A program made the translations under genes and the position numbers. The notes under the pieces are model-generated. The model searched no databases, had not been told where the DNA came from, and was given only the letters and a program-made list of their open reading frames with translations. Shown here one piece after another: positions 26,589-36,221 of a stretch of DNA of 47,097 nt. How positions within the stretch are numbered: position 1 is the stretch's first letter; each line of letters starts with the position of its first letter. The DNA is taken from NCBI GenBank assembly GCA_007123105.1, contig SKNY01000065.1:1-47097 (forward strand), written 5' to 3'. This DNA comes from Salinarchaeum sp. (GTDB lineage: Archaea; Halobacteriota; Halobacteria; Halobacteriales; SKNY01).

Positions 26589-28318
26589 TGCCCGTCGTCG
26601 ACGTCGATCCCGACGAACTGCGGACGCTGGTCGGCACCGAGGAGAAGACAGACGATGAGCTCATCGCGGATCTGTTCGCGCTTGGACTGGAGTTCGAGGG
26701 CCGAAACGAGGCTGGTAAGTTTCAACTCGAGTTTGCACCAGACCGGCTCGACCGGTTGTCCGTCGAGGGCGTCGCCCGCTCATTGCGATACCAGTACGGC
26801 CTCGAACGGGGCGTCTACGTACCGTCTGTCGGGCGCTCGAATTGGACAATCGAAGTAGATCCATCGGTCCCCACCGCTCGGCCATACGTCACCGGGGCCG
26901 TCGCGCGTGACGTCTCGTTGACCGAGGACACGCTTACATCGCTCATCCAACTTCAAGAGAAGCTTCACGAGACAATGGGTAGATCGCGGGCAAAAGGTGC
27001 CATTGGCCTGCATGATCTCACGATGCTTCAGGGCGACGATCCGCTGGAGGATGGCGGTGCGTCGGTGACCTACCGTGGGATATCGGGCGACGGCGGTCAG
27101 TTCGTCCCATTGGAGAGCTCCGAGGCCATGACGCCGGCCCGGGTGTTAGAAGCCCACCCAACCGGACAGGCATATGCCGGCGTGGTCGCCGACTACGAAT
27201 CCTTCCCAGCCATCTATGACGAGATTGGCCTCTTTTCGTTTCCACCAATCATCAACGGCCAGCGCACCGAAGTGACAACTGGCACCCGTGATCTGTTCAT
27301 CGAGTTGACCGGGACCGACGAGTGGACGATCGAGAAGATGTTGACGATCGTCTGTTATGCGTTAGACGCACGTGGGGCATCGATCGAGTCGGTTACCGTC
27401 GAGTATCCGGACCGCACCCATCGCAGTCCCGATCTCGAACGTGATCGAAAACACGTCTCCCACGCCAGAATCGAACGTACACTCGGTATTGAACTTACAC
27501 CGGATGACGTGATTGATTTGCTCGAACGAGCCGGGCTCGATGCCGTGCGCGAGGAGGACACCGACACCTACGCCGTTGAGGTACCACCGTACCGGGTCGA
27601 CGTGCTCCATCCCGTCGATCTCGTCGATGACGTCGGGCGCGCGTACGGGTTCAATGACCTCAAGCCACGCTATCCGGAGGTCGGGACCGTGGGTACCCGC
27701 CACAACCGATCCCGGTTTGAACGGGTCGTCCGAGAGTTGCTCGTTGGCCTCGGGTTCGAGGATTTGCTCAACTTCCACCTCATCAGCGAACGGGCAAACT
27801 TCGATCGGATCGGGGTGGAACCGACCGACGACGCTGTCGGTGGGGGCCAACCCGTTACCATCAGCGAGCCGTACAGCGAAGAGTATGAGATCGTCCGCAC
27901 GTGGGCATTGCCGTCGTTGTGTCTCGTCCTGGAAAACAACACACACCGTGCCTATCCCCAGCGGTTGTGCGACATCGGACTTGTGGCATCCGTCGATCGG
28001 GATGAACGACTGAAGGTCACGGAGCACCGAACCGTCGCTGGAGTAATCGCCACCCACGATACCTCATTTGAGGATGCGGCCGCCCCACTCGCGGCGATCT
28101 GCCGACGATTCGGCCTCTCGTTAACGACCCAGCCGACGACCCACCCGAGCTTCATCGACGGTCGGGCCGCAACCATCGACGTAGGCACCGGACCGATCGG
28201 TATCGTCGGCGAACTCCACCCGCGCGTCGTGACCGAATTCGACGTCGAAGTTCCCGTGGCCGCATTCGAGGTTCGACTCGACGGCCTCCAATCGGCGGTG
28301 GAGTCACACAATGAGTGA
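26588..28318 (+). CDS. pheT: Phenylalanyl-tRNA synthetase beta subunit
   Basis: A 576-residue beta subunit of the archaeal size. It has the N-terminal B1 region, the B3/B4 editing fold around SFPAIYDEIGLFSFPPIINGQRT, the B5 domain, and a catalytic-like C-terminal domain ending PIGIVGELHPRVVTEFDVEVPVAAFEV. It partners PheS for tRNA-Phe charging and hydrolyses mischarged Tyr-tRNA. The 3' end overlaps the HD-domain gene by 8 nt. Confidence 0.97.
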   Translation: MPVVDVDPDELRTLVGTEEKTDDELIADLFALGLEFEGRNEAGKFQLEFAPDRLDRLSVEGVARSLRYQYGLERGVYVPSVGRSNWTIEVDPSVPTARPYVTGAVARDVSLTEDTLTSLIQLQEKLHETMGRSRAKGAIGLHDLTMLQGDDPLEDGGASVTYRGISGDGGQFVPLESSEAMTPARVLEAHPTGQAYAGVVADYESFPAIYDEIGLFSFPPIINGQRTEVTTGTRDLFIELTGTDEWTIEKMLTIVCYALDARGASIESVTVEYPDRTHRSPDLERDRKHVSHARIERTLGIELTPDDVIDLLERAGLDAVREEDTDTYAVEVPPYRVDVLHPVDLVDDVGRAYGFNDLKPRYPEVGTVGTRHNRSRFERVVRELLVGLGFEDLLNFHLISERANFDRIGVEPTDDAVGGGQPVTISEPYSEEYEIVRTWALPSLCLVLENNTHRAYPQRLCDIGLVASVDRDERLKVTEHRTVAGVIATHDTSFEDAAAPLAAICRRFGLSLTTQPTTHPSFIDGRAATIDVGTGPIGIVGELHPRVVTEFDVEVPVAAFEVRLDGLQSAVESHNE

Positions 28319-29111
28319 TTCCGACTACGGAGCCTACGACCGCGAAGCCGATCACGCCTTTCCGGACGAGCGGCTTCATGCCATACTAGATCGAATTGCA
28401 GACGACGACGAGGTCCAGGCGCTGCTCGCAGCCCAGAACGTCAACCCCGTAACCAGACTCGGATTCAATGACCACGGCCCCAAACACGTCGAGATCGTCA
28501 CCGATCGGGCACTATCGCTCTACGATCTGTTAAAGCGGGCGGACGTGCCGTTCTCCGGTGCCGCCGATCACGGCCTCGCAGCAGCTGACGAGGCCGTCAT
28601 CATCGGCCTCGCGGCAACGCTCCACGACGTGGGTCACATCGTCCACCGGACGGACCACGCCCACTGGTCGGTACCGCTCGCAGCCGACATTCTCGATCGG
28701 ATCCTCCCCTCGTTCTACGGGACGGCCGAGTGTGTCTGCATCAAAGCCGAAACGCTCCATGCAATCGTTTGCCATCACGCAGACTCAGTCCCCCTCACCG
28801 AGGAGGCCGGAGTCATGCGTGTCGCCGACGGATTGGACATGGAACGAGGTCGTTCGCGCGCACCGTACGAAAGCGGCGGACGGGGGATCAACACCGTCTC
28901 CAGTCGGGCGATCGAACACGTGCGGCTGTTTGCCGGCGAGCAGGTACCGGTCCGCGTCGAGATCGAAATGACGAGCGCGGCGGGCGTCTATCAGGTCGAC
29001 ACCTTGTTAAAGCGGAAGCTCGAGGGCTCGGGACTCGAGGACTACATCCGGATCGTCGCAGTCAACGTCGGGTCTGGCAGTGACCCGATCGTAGAACGCA
29101 TCGAACTCTGA
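28311..29111 (+). CDS. HD-domain phosphohydrolase
   Basis: A 266-residue protein of the HD superfamily. The metal site is formed by DHGPKHVEIV, the HD pair in LAATLHDVGHIVH, HAIVCHHAD and a later Asp in VMRVADGLDMERGRSR. Relatives hydrolyse phosphoester bonds in nucleotides or act as Zn/Mn-dependent phosphatases, but the substrate is not known. The 8-nt overlap with pheT places it in the thrS-pheST operon, suggesting a link with translation or nucleotide signalling. Confidence 0.85.
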   Translation: MSDSDYGAYDREADHAFPDERLHAILDRIADDDEVQALLAAQNVNPVTRLGFNDHGPKHVEIVTDRALSLYDLLKRADVPFSGAADHGLAAADEAVIIGLAATLHDVGHIVHRTDHAHWSVPLAADILDRILPSFYGTAECVCIKAETLHAIVCHHADSVPLTEEAGVMRVADGLDMERGRSRAPYESGGRGINTVSSRAIEHVRLFAGEQVPVRVEIEMTSAAGVYQVDTLLKRKLEGSGLEDYIRIVAVNVGSGSDPIVERIEL

Positions 29112-29161
29112 GCCCCGCAAAAGGAAAGCCCCAATACTGTGGGTCAGTAACGTCTCCATGC

Positions 29162-29233
29162 GCGTGGGTGGTCTAGCGGCTAGGACCTCAGCCTTCCAAG
29201 CTGATGGCCCGGGTTCAAATCCCGGCCCACGCA
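29162..29233 (+). tRNA. tRNA-Gly (anticodon UCC)
   Basis: Cloverleaf on the plus strand: acceptor GCGTGGG/CCCACGC, D-arm GTCTAGCGGCTAGGAC, anticodon arm TCAGC-CTTCCAA-GCTGA with anticodon TCC, T-arm CGGGTTCAAATCCCG, discriminator A. No encoded CCA, no intron. The DUF420 gene starts 9 nt after it, so the tRNA 3' trailer is extremely short or is cut from a joint transcript. Confidence 0.95.
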
Positions 29234-29242
29234 TCCATTCTC

Positions 29243-29818
29243 ATGGCGATCCCGAGCGGACGTCTCCATCCGGCCCACCGCGATCTCCTGACGGGGGTAA
29301 TATCCGTCCTCGCGCTCGCGATCGTCGTGACCGCCGCAAGCGGCCGCGTGCCGGCGTCGTTCTTCCCGGCCACCCAAGGATGGGTGATTAGTGGAATTCC
29401 GTACGTCAACGTCGTCATCAGCGTGCTCGCGATCGGTACGATCGTGACCGGCTGGCGTGCGATTCGTGCGGGCCAAATTCGTCGACACCGAAGCGCAATG
29501 ATCGCCGCAACTGCTCTATTCGGAATCTTCCTCACGCTATATTGTTACCGGCTGGCCGTCCTCGGGGGACACGTACCGTTTGACGGGCCGAGTGTGCTCT
29601 ATCGGTACGTGTATTTGCCCCTGTTGGGTGTGCACGTGCTCCTTGCAATCGTATGCGTCCCGTTGCTGATCGATGCACTCGCACATGCGGCTACCGTCCC
29701 GACCACAGCACTCGCGGAGACACGCCATCCGACCGTGGGCCGCGTTGCCGCGGCACTGTGGATCATCTCGTACGTTCTCGGCATCTGCGTCTTCGTACTT
29801 CTCAGACTGGGCAGCTAG
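29243..29818 (+). CDS. DUF420 family membrane protein
   Basis: A 191-residue, five- to six-helix membrane protein. Segments include LLTGVISVLALAIVVTAAS, VNVVISVLAIGTIVTGW, MIAATALFGIFLTLYCYRLAV and LPLLGVHVLLAIVCVPLLID. Conserved histidines (AHRDLLTG, VHVLLAI) fit the DUF420 group, related to CtaM/YozB-like factors linked to haem-copper oxidase assembly. That functional link is knowledge of the family rather than something visible here. The ATG at 29243 follows tRNA-Gly directly; an in-frame upstream ATG lies within the tRNA and is rejected. Confidence 0.8.
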   Translation: MAIPSGRLHPAHRDLLTGVISVLALAIVVTAASGRVPASFFPATQGWVISGIPYVNVVISVLAIGTIVTGWRAIRAGQIRRHRSAMIAATALFGIFLTLYCYRLAVLGGHVPFDGPSVLYRYVYLPLLGVHVLLAIVCVPLLIDALAHAATVPTTALAETRHPTVGRVAAALWIISYVLGICVFVLLRLGS

Positions 29819-31248
29819 TCGTCCGCGCTCGCCGGGGGTTCGCCGATCGTCGGCCGGGTGACGGGCCGATCGGTTTGCTCCCCATCGATGTCATACGGAT
29901 ATTCTCCGGTGATACAGGCCATACAAAGTGCCGAGCTGTCCTTACAAATGGCCTTTGCCACAGCGCCTGCGGAGATATACTTGAGGCTATCGGCGCCGAT
30001 CACATCCCGGATCTCTTCGATCGTTCGATCCGTGGCAATCAGCTCATCACGGGTCGCCATATCGATCCCCATGTAACATGGGGCAATAATCGGTGGCGCA
30101 CCAATGCGCATATGGACCTCCTGGGCGCCTGCGGCACGTAACACTGCGACGAGTTGATCGGACGTCGTGCCACGGACGATACTGTCGTCGACCAAGGTGA
30201 CGGTCCGGCCGGCGACCGTGCTCTTGATCGGATTGTGTTTGAGCCGAACGGCCCGTTCGCGTTCGTCTTGAGTCGGCATGATGAACGTCCGGCCGACGTA
30301 CCGGTTTTTCATCAGTCCCTCGGCGAACTCGACTGTGTCCGGTGCCGCCTCGACGTATCCGCTGGCAAACGCGCGGCCGGAATCGGGAACGGGCATCACC
30401 ACGTCGGTCTCGATACCGCTTTCCTCCCAGAGCGATCGACCGATTTCCCGTCTGACTTCGTAGACGAGTTTCTCGTCGATGATGCTGTCTGGTCGGGCGA
30501 AATAGACCCACTCGAAGAAGCAGTGGGCCGTTCGATCGGTCTCGATAAGTTGATAACTTTCGAAACCAGTGCCGTCGTCCTCAAGAACGATTAGCTCGCC
30601 CGGACAGACATCGCGGATCAACTCACCGCCCAGCGTATCGATCGCCGCGCTTTCCGAACAGAGGATGTACCCATCGTCAACTTTGCCGATGCACAGGGGC
30701 CGGTTGCCTTCGGGGTCCCGGACGCCGAGGACAGTGTCGTCGTGCATGATCGTCAGCGAGTAGGAACCGTGAATTCGGCCCATAGTGCGCTTGACGGCAC
30801 GAACGAGATCGGCACGCAGGAGATTCCTAGCGAGGTCGTGGGCGATAACCTCGGTGTCGCCATCGGAGGTGAACGCGTGGCCAAGTGATTCGAGATCACC
30901 GCGGAGTTCGCCGGCGTTCACGAGGTTCCCATTGTGACAGAGCGCTAACGAGCCGTTCTTAAACGAGACGGTGAATGGCTGGGCACAAGACTTCTCGACG
31001 CTGCCGGCGGTTGGATAGCGGACGTGTCCAATCCCGGCCGCACCGCCGAGGCCGACCAGATCGGCTTCATCGAAGGCCTCGCCGACCAGTCCCATCGCAA
31101 TGTGACTGTGCTGTTGAAAGCCGTCGTGGGTGACGATACCAGCAGATTCCTGACCGCGATGCTGGAGGGCGTACAGCGCGTAATAGATCGGTCGGGCGAC
31201 GTCGTCGGCAGCAGTAGAGATGCCGACCACGCCACACTTGTCTCTCAT
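29815..31248 (-). CDS. purF: Amidophosphoribosyltransferase
   Basis: A 477-residue enzyme for the first committed step of purine synthesis (PRPP + glutamine to phosphoribosylamine). The N-terminal nucleophile follows a short propeptide (MRDK then CGVVGI), as in PurF. The Ntn-hydrolase domain holds QHRGQESAGI and GHVRYPTAG; the PRTase domain has VTLVDDSIVRGTT, the PRPP-binding motif. ATG at 31248 leaves a 13-nt gap after rpl37e. In-frame GTG codons further upstream overlap that gene. The stop overlaps the convergent DUF420 gene by 4 nt. Confidence 0.96.
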   Translation of the reverse strand: MRDKCGVVGISTAADDVARPIYYALYALQHRGQESAGIVTHDGFQQHSHIAMGLVGEAFDEADLVGLGGAAGIGHVRYPTAGSVEKSCAQPFTVSFKNGSLALCHNGNLVNAGELRGDLESLGHAFTSDGDTEVIAHDLARNLLRADLVRAVKRTMGRIHGSYSLTIMHDDTVLGVRDPEGNRPLCIGKVDDGYILCSESAAIDTLGGELIRDVCPGELIVLEDDGTGFESYQLIETDRTAHCFFEWVYFARPDSIIDEKLVYEVRREIGRSLWEESGIETDVVMPVPDSGRAFASGYVEAAPDTVEFAEGLMKNRYVGRTFIMPTQDERERAVRLKHNPIKSTVAGRTVTLVDDSIVRGTTSDQLVAVLRAAGAQEVHMRIGAPPIIAPCYMGIDMATRDELIATDRTIEEIRDVIGADSLKYISAGAVAKAICKDSSALCMACITGEYPYDIDGEQTDRPVTRPTIGEPPASADD

Positions 31249-31261
31249 CCCAATGTGGTCG

Positions 31262-31435
31262 CTATTCACCGACTTTACTCGTCCACGCGTATTCTCGACG
31301 TTTAGCGGATTTCCCGAAACCACACGCCGAGCAGACGCTCTTCTTCACGTGATAGGACTTCTCGCCGCACCGGCGACATTTCACGTGTGTAGTGGTATTC
31401 TTCTTTCCTTGGCTTGGTGTCCCGGCTCCCGGCAT
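31262..31435 (-). CDS. rpl37e: Large-subunit ribosomal protein L37e
   Basis: A 57-residue zinc-ribbon ribosomal protein. It begins [17 protein letters not shown], then carries the zinc ligands KCRRC (C20, C23) and VCSAC (C35, C38) and ends [16 protein letters not shown], all as in archaeal L37e. It is an easily missed short gene. It is followed after 13 nt by purF, so both probably share a transcript. In several haloarchaea an Sm-like (lsm) gene precedes it; none is visible here. Confidence 0.95.
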   Translation of the reverse strand: MPGAGTPSQGKKNTTTHVKCRRCGEKSYHVKKSVCSACGFGKSAKRREYAWTSKVGE

Positions 31436-31462
31436 TGTACATCGAACGAAATGGCCGGGACC

Positions 31463-31471
31463 GGTTTAAAG
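31463..31471 (-). promoter_or_regulatory. TATA-like element for rpl37e-purF
   Basis: TTTAAA (31465-31470) in GC-rich surroundings lies about 32 nt before the L37e ATG on the minus strand. A very short leader is implied. Positional inference. Confidence 0.4.
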
Positions 31472-31648
31472 CAAACGATAGTCCCCGCTTCGTACCAGAA
31501 GGGACGCCCTTCCGAACAAGGGAGTTTCAAGCCAGCACGTCGCCTCGGAGGCCCGTCCAACGCGGTCTCACCGGCTGCCGACTGGATGGGGTGTCAGTGA
31601 TCGAAAGCACACCGAACGACTAAGACGCTGTCGAGTCAATGTTCGGTT

Positions 31649-31918
31649 ATGGCCGACCGAAAGTTCACGCTACTCGAGTACCACAGCCACGGCAACGGTC
31701 CCAGCATTCTCCCCGATCTCCTCTCCGGACGGATGAAAACACAGGTGGCGGAACCACCCACCGAGGGGGACGACGAAGGCGGGAGCACAGTCGCGGTGGC
31801 AATCGGCTTCCTTGTCCTGGTTGCCATTGCGGCCGGTGTTCGATACTACTGGCAATCTCGTGAAGACGACTCGTATACCGAGCCAGAGAACGTCGAAGTC
31901 ACCGAATTTGAAGCCTAG
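31649..31918 (+). CDS. Small membrane-anchored haloarchaeal protein
   Basis: An 89-residue protein: a hydrophilic N-terminal stretch (DRKFTLLEYHSHGNG, about 45 residues), one membrane helix (STVAVAIGFLVLVAIAAGVRYYW) and an acidic tail. It has no signal peptide or known domain. I do not recognise a family. It precedes the zincin gene by 42 nt on the same strand and may be its membrane partner, but that is a guess from position. Confidence 0.65.
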   Translation: MADRKFTLLEYHSHGNGPSILPDLLSGRMKTQVAEPPTEGDDEGGSTVAVAIGFLVLVAIAAGVRYYWQSREDDSYTEPENVEVTEFEA

Positions 31919-31960
31919 CTGGTGAGCACGTTTTTCAGGCTCCCGACCGACGTCTCCGTA

Positions 31961-32914
31961 ATGGATATTTATCGAAGCCTCCGGGCGGTGTCCCAGGCCA
32001 GTGGACCAGAGGCCATCGACTGGGAGGCGGTCCGAGAGGCCGCCCACGCGGCAACGGTACCTGGTTCGATCGCCCTGGAGCAGAGCGACGAGCAGGGATA
32101 CCGCGACGATGTCCGGGCCGCTCGTGCGGGCGTGCGATCGGTATCCGGAATCGATTTCGACCTCCCGCCGACGTTTCAAGTGCACAACCGGCACCACTGG
32201 ATCGACGCGAACATCGAGACGTTCGAACGCATGCTCGCCCCTATTGCCGAACGGCAATCCGTAATCGTCCCTGACGTGGCACGGGTGTTAAACACAGGCT
32301 CGATGACGGTCACCGTCTCGTTTCTCGCGCGACACGTCCTCGGCCAGTACGATCCGCTGCTATTGACCGACGAACCCGATCATGGGCTCTATTTTGTCCA
32401 TCCAAACGTCAGTCACGTCGCCGATGAGCTCGAATTACCATTCCCCCGCTTTCGACGATGGATTGCGTTCCACGAGGTCGCCCACGCCGCGGAGTTCGGC
32501 GCGGCACCATGGTTGCCAACACAGTTAGAGTCCCACCTCCACGACATGATGGACGCACTGGCAGGGGGCCGGATCGACCGGACGACCTTCCGCGAACTCG
32601 ACGCAACCATGACCGCGGTTGAAGGATATGCTGAGTTGTTGATGGACGAGGCCTTCGATCAACGATACGACGATCTCCGCGATCGGATCGAGCAACGACG
32701 TCGCAACCAGGGGCCACTCGGATCGCTAATGCGACGATTGCTCGGGCTCAGTATCAAACGGCGCCAGTACGAACGCGGTAAAGCATTTTTCGAGGCGGTC
32801 CGCGACGAACGAGGTATCGAGGCAACCGCTCGCGTGTGGGACGATCCCGAAAATCTTCCGCGGTGGGACGAATACGACACACCGGGCCAGTGGATCGCAC
32901 GGGTCGATCCCTGA
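31961..32914 (+). CDS. Zinc-dependent metalloprotease-like protein (zincin, DUF2342/F420-associated family)
   Basis: A 317-residue protein with the zincin signature RWIAFHEVAHAAEF (HExxH), followed by helices that would supply the third ligand. It resembles the DUF2342 group (Zincin_2), often called F420-biosynthesis-associated, whose substrate is unknown. ATG at 31961 (protein MDIYRSLRAV) is preferred to an in-frame GTG at 31922, because relatives start near this motif. No signal peptide, so it is probably cytosolic or peripheral. Confidence 0.8.
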   Translation: MDIYRSLRAVSQASGPEAIDWEAVREAAHAATVPGSIALEQSDEQGYRDDVRAARAGVRSVSGIDFDLPPTFQVHNRHHWIDANIETFERMLAPIAERQSVIVPDVARVLNTGSMTVTVSFLARHVLGQYDPLLLTDEPDHGLYFVHPNVSHVADELELPFPRFRRWIAFHEVAHAAEFGAAPWLPTQLESHLHDMMDALAGGRIDRTTFRELDATMTAVEGYAELLMDEAFDQRYDDLRDRIEQRRRNQGPLGSLMRRLLGLSIKRRQYERGKAFFEAVRDERGIEATARVWDDPENLPRWDEYDTPGQWIARVDP

Positions 32915-33463
32915 TCAACCGAAGCCACGTCCGATTTCGTCGTCATCGAGCAAATCGTCAAGTTCCGACTCGAGCAGCCGTTCCGCCTCATCGAAGGTTC
33001 CCGAGAGCGCATCGAGTGGTTCCGGCCGATCCCGCTGATCGTAAGTAAGCGGACCGAAGGCCGGACTTTCAATCGCGTCCATGACGTCCTCGAAGAGGTC
33101 TTCCCGTGTGGTCGGTGCCGCGGCGTGGGTTTTGACCGTTTCTTCGAGTCGCTTTGCCCGTTGTTTGGCCTCATCACGATCCTGGACGGCGGGCTGGACG
33201 GCGAACTTCGCGGGCGCGTCTTGGGGCATCCACTGACCTATCTCATCGTCAATGGAACGAGCGACGCGTGTACCGACCCCGCGACGTTCGAACGGATTCT
33301 TCGGATACGTTTTCAAGACGTATACACCCCGGCGGGGGTGGGCAAGATAGAGGTCCTCGCCGATTCCGCGGTTGCGCGGGCCAGCGATCGCCCGCCAGTC
33401 ATCGGAACGAACGTTGGCGTCGACGATCTCACTGACGACATCCCGCCAATCACGCACGCGCAT
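32915..33463 (-). CDS. Conserved haloarchaeal protein of unknown function
   Basis: A 182-residue acidic protein. The first half (VRDWRDVVSEIVDANVRSDD, then GIGEDLYLAHPRRGVYVLKTYP) looks globular and mixed alpha/beta; the second half is helical and very acidic (EAERLLESELDDLLDDDE). No catalytic motif is seen. The ATG at 33463 is chosen since the longer reading frame runs into lhr. Its stop abuts the zincin stop with no gap. It is the last gene of the 11 kb minus-strand run, 40 nt after lhr. Confidence 0.65.
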   Translation of the reverse strand: MRVRDWRDVVSEIVDANVRSDDWRAIAGPRNRGIGEDLYLAHPRRGVYVLKTYPKNPFERRGVGTRVARSIDDEIGQWMPQDAPAKFAVQPAVQDRDEAKQRAKRLEETVKTHAAAPTTREDLFEDVMDAIESPAFGPLTYDQRDRPEPLDALSGTFDEAERLLESELDDLLDDDEIGRGFG

Positions 33464-33503
33464 ACGTACAAACTGCGCGATCGGTAGGAATGAACGTATC
33501 GGA

Positions 33504-36167
33504 TCACAATATGCTGTCATCGATGGTGTCCAAGACGTGCCGGTGGTAAGCACGGATTGCCTCGTTTCGCGAACCGCCAATGACTGTCGAGCTAGCGGAC
33601 AGGGTTGCAAGCCCGAAAGCGAGTGGGCTCGGCGAGTCAACGGTAACCCGATCGACGGCCACTGCGTCGGTCGCGATATCATTGAGGAGGCGTTCGATCT
33701 CACCGACAGCAAAATAATCCTCTAGCAGCTCACGGTGTGTTTCCGCGAGTACGACAAAGTCATCAAGCGCTCGTGCGAACTCCAGCAGCATTTCGCTCGA
33801 CACTTGCTGTTCGCGCGCCGATTTCTCTTTACCCTTGTAATGGCGGAGGATCATGAACGAACGCGTTGCGTTGATTCTGAAGTATCGTTTTTCGAGATCA
33901 GTCCCTGCAATGGCCGCGCGCAGTCGCTTCCGTACATTCAGAGCGGCCAGTTCCTCGAGAGTACGAGCCACGTCCACCTTGTGGTTCAGCGGCATCGATA
34001 ACGTGAATCCACCGTCGTCGACGGCCGTCGTGACCTGGGCACCCGTGGTCTCTCGACAGAAGGCCGCGACCAGTCGGGCCAGTCCGTCATTGGTGCGCCT
34101 CCCGAACGTGGCGTGGACGTAATACCGGCGTTGGTAACCGTCGTGATCGCGCTCCTCCTCGACGAGCAGTCGGTCGGGGGTGCTGACGGCATCGACATAC
34201 GCGAGCTGTTCGTCGATCAAGCGAGTGAGGCCACCTCGGGCGTGAGCGTTCATCGGGGTCGATGCTAATCGTGCACGCACGGCAGCGCGACCACCCTGCC
34301 GATGGGCTTCGTCGAGATCCCGTTGGAGGCGCAACCGTTCCCGACCAACGTCGACGGCCAGGGGCATCTGCTCTGAGAACCACGTCGGGACCGTCGGCCG
34401 CGCGTCGGTCGGATCGACGAACAGCTCACCGCCCCGACGATAGCGGAACACGAACCGCTGCCCACCGAGGAGGAAGACATCGCCGGGTTCGATGGCGTCG
34501 AGGAACGTTTCGTCGAGGCTGCCGACCCGTTCGTCAGTCTCCCGGCTGCGGACGGTACATGCAAAGCTACCGGGAATCGTCCCGACATTTGTCATGTAGA
34601 TGGGACGGGCCAGCCGACCGCGTTTGCCGATCAACCGCGTGCCCGGCGGAAAGCCTTCGTGATGGTGGGGGCCCGCTGGTGGATCGTTCGCGTCGACCCA
34701 GACCTTCGGATAGACGTGCCGTTCGGTGAGTCCATCATAGTCCGCGGTGAGATACCGGAGCAGCCGTGACCAGTCCGCATTCGAGTAATCGCGGAACGGA
34801 TACGCTCGCCGTAATATCCGTCGCACCGCCGCTTCCTTGCTGACCGCGGCGATTGCCATGCCGTAGACGTGCTGGACTGCAACGTCGTGTGGCCGGGTCG
34901 GGATCGTAATCCGATCAACCGTCCCGGCGTCGATCATCCTGAGCATCGCTGCACACTCCAGTAACTCGGCCCGATCGAGTACGAAGAGCCGCCCCGTGAC
35001 AGTTTCTCCCAGCTGGTGACCAGCCCGGCCAAACCGCTGGAGCAGCGCCGCCGTCGACTTTGGGCTCCCCAATTGAACGACCAAGTCGATATCTGGCATA
35101 TCGATGCCGAGCTCCAGGCTCGTAGATGTGGTCACGACGTCTAACGTCCCTTCCTTTAGTTCGGCCTCCACTCGCTCGCGAACGGGCTGGGAGAGGCTGC
35201 CGTGATGGCATCCCGAGTTCGACTCATTGTATGCCGGATAGCGATCGCGGAGTTCGTGCAGAACACGTTCTGCGCCGGAGCGCGTGTTCGTGAACACGAG
35301 CACACTATTGTGTTCGCGGACGAGCGCGTGGAGGCGGTCATACATGGCATCGCGCACGCGACCGGCCGGCGTCCGGACGAGATCGGCACATGGAGACACT
35401 AGCTCGAGATCGTAGGTCCGTGAGAACCGACGGTCAACGATCTCACACGGCCGTTGTCGTCCGTTATCGTCGTACCCGACAAGGAAAGCCGCAACGTTGT
35501 CGATCGGTTCGATGGTAGCGGAACAGCCGATACGGACGGGTGATCCGTCAGCGAGTTCCTCCAATCGTTCCAGGCTGACTGCGAGATGGCTCCCGCGCTT
35601 GCTGGCCGCCAGGTTGTGGATCTCGTCGACGATCACGTATTCGACCGTCCGCAAATGGTCCCGAAACGACGGCGCGTTCAGGAGAATGGCCAACGTTTCC
35701 GGTGTCGTATTGAGAATGTGGGGCGGCTCTGCGAGCATCCGCTGGCGGGCGTATGCGTCGGTGTCACCGTGGCGGATGGCATGGCGAATGTCGACGGTCT
35801 GACCGTCGTCGTCCTCGACGATGGCCGAGATCTCGTCAAGCGGCCGCGAAAGATTGCGGTGGATGTCATTCGCAAGTGATTTGAGCGGCGAAATGTAGAG
35901 ACAGTAGACCGTATCATCGAGCTCGCCGCGTCGATCTCGGCGTAGGAGATCGTCGATGATCGCGGTGAATGACGCTAGCGTCTTCCCGCTCCCGGTCGGA
36001 GCGGCGACGAGGACGTGGTCGTCGTCCAGAATATGGGGAATCGCCCCGCGTTGGGGCGGAGTGAACCGATGGGCGACGCCATCGCCGAATCGGTCGAGCC
36101 ACCAGCGCCCGATTGCGGGATCCAATCGGTCGAAAATGGCAGCATCCTGTGAACGACCGTCCCCCAT
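33504..36167 (-). CDS. lhr: Lhr-like ATP-dependent DNA/RNA helicase
   Basis: An 887-residue superfamily 2 helicase. Motif I is VLVAAPTGSGKTLASF, motif II VDEIHNL, motif III CSATIEP, and domain 2 has VFTNTRSGAERVLHEL and the motif VI arginines in LLQRFGRAGHQ. A winged-helix plus beta-barrel Lhr C-terminal region follows (GTIPGSFACTVRSRETDERVG to the end), which marks the Lhr-core group acting in DNA repair. The ATG at 36167 is used; another start lies seven codons upstream. It follows pelA by 54 nt on the same strand. Confidence 0.93.
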   Translation of the reverse strand: MGDGRSQDAAIFDRLDPAIGRWWLDRFGDGVAHRFTPPQRGAIPHILDDDHVLVAAPTGSGKTLASFTAIIDDLLRRDRRGELDDTVYCLYISPLKSLANDIHRNLSRPLDEISAIVEDDDGQTVDIRHAIRHGDTDAYARQRMLAEPPHILNTTPETLAILLNAPSFRDHLRTVEYVIVDEIHNLAASKRGSHLAVSLERLEELADGSPVRIGCSATIEPIDNVAAFLVGYDDNGRQRPCEIVDRRFSRTYDLELVSPCADLVRTPAGRVRDAMYDRLHALVREHNSVLVFTNTRSGAERVLHELRDRYPAYNESNSGCHHGSLSQPVRERVEAELKEGTLDVVTTSTSLELGIDMPDIDLVVQLGSPKSTAALLQRFGRAGHQLGETVTGRLFVLDRAELLECAAMLRMIDAGTVDRITIPTRPHDVAVQHVYGMAIAAVSKEAAVRRILRRAYPFRDYSNADWSRLLRYLTADYDGLTERHVYPKVWVDANDPPAGPHHHEGFPPGTRLIGKRGRLARPIYMTNVGTIPGSFACTVRSRETDERVGSLDETFLDAIEPGDVFLLGGQRFVFRYRRGGELFVDPTDARPTVPTWFSEQMPLAVDVGRERLRLQRDLDEAHRQGGRAAVRARLASTPMNAHARGGLTRLIDEQLAYVDAVSTPDRLLVEEERDHDGYQRRYYVHATFGRRTNDGLARLVAAFCRETTGAQVTTAVDDGGFTLSMPLNHKVDVARTLEELAALNVRKRLRAAIAGTDLEKRYFRINATRSFMILRHYKGKEKSAREQQVSSEMLLEFARALDDFVVLAETHRELLEDYFAVGEIERLLNDIATDAVAVDRVTVDSPSPLAFGLATLSASSTVIGGSRNEAIRAYHRHVLDTIDDSIL

Positions 36168-36221
36168 CGTTGGTTCAAGACGGAGCAATCATATGATCGT
36201 TCGGTGTGGAGTGAAGGTGGC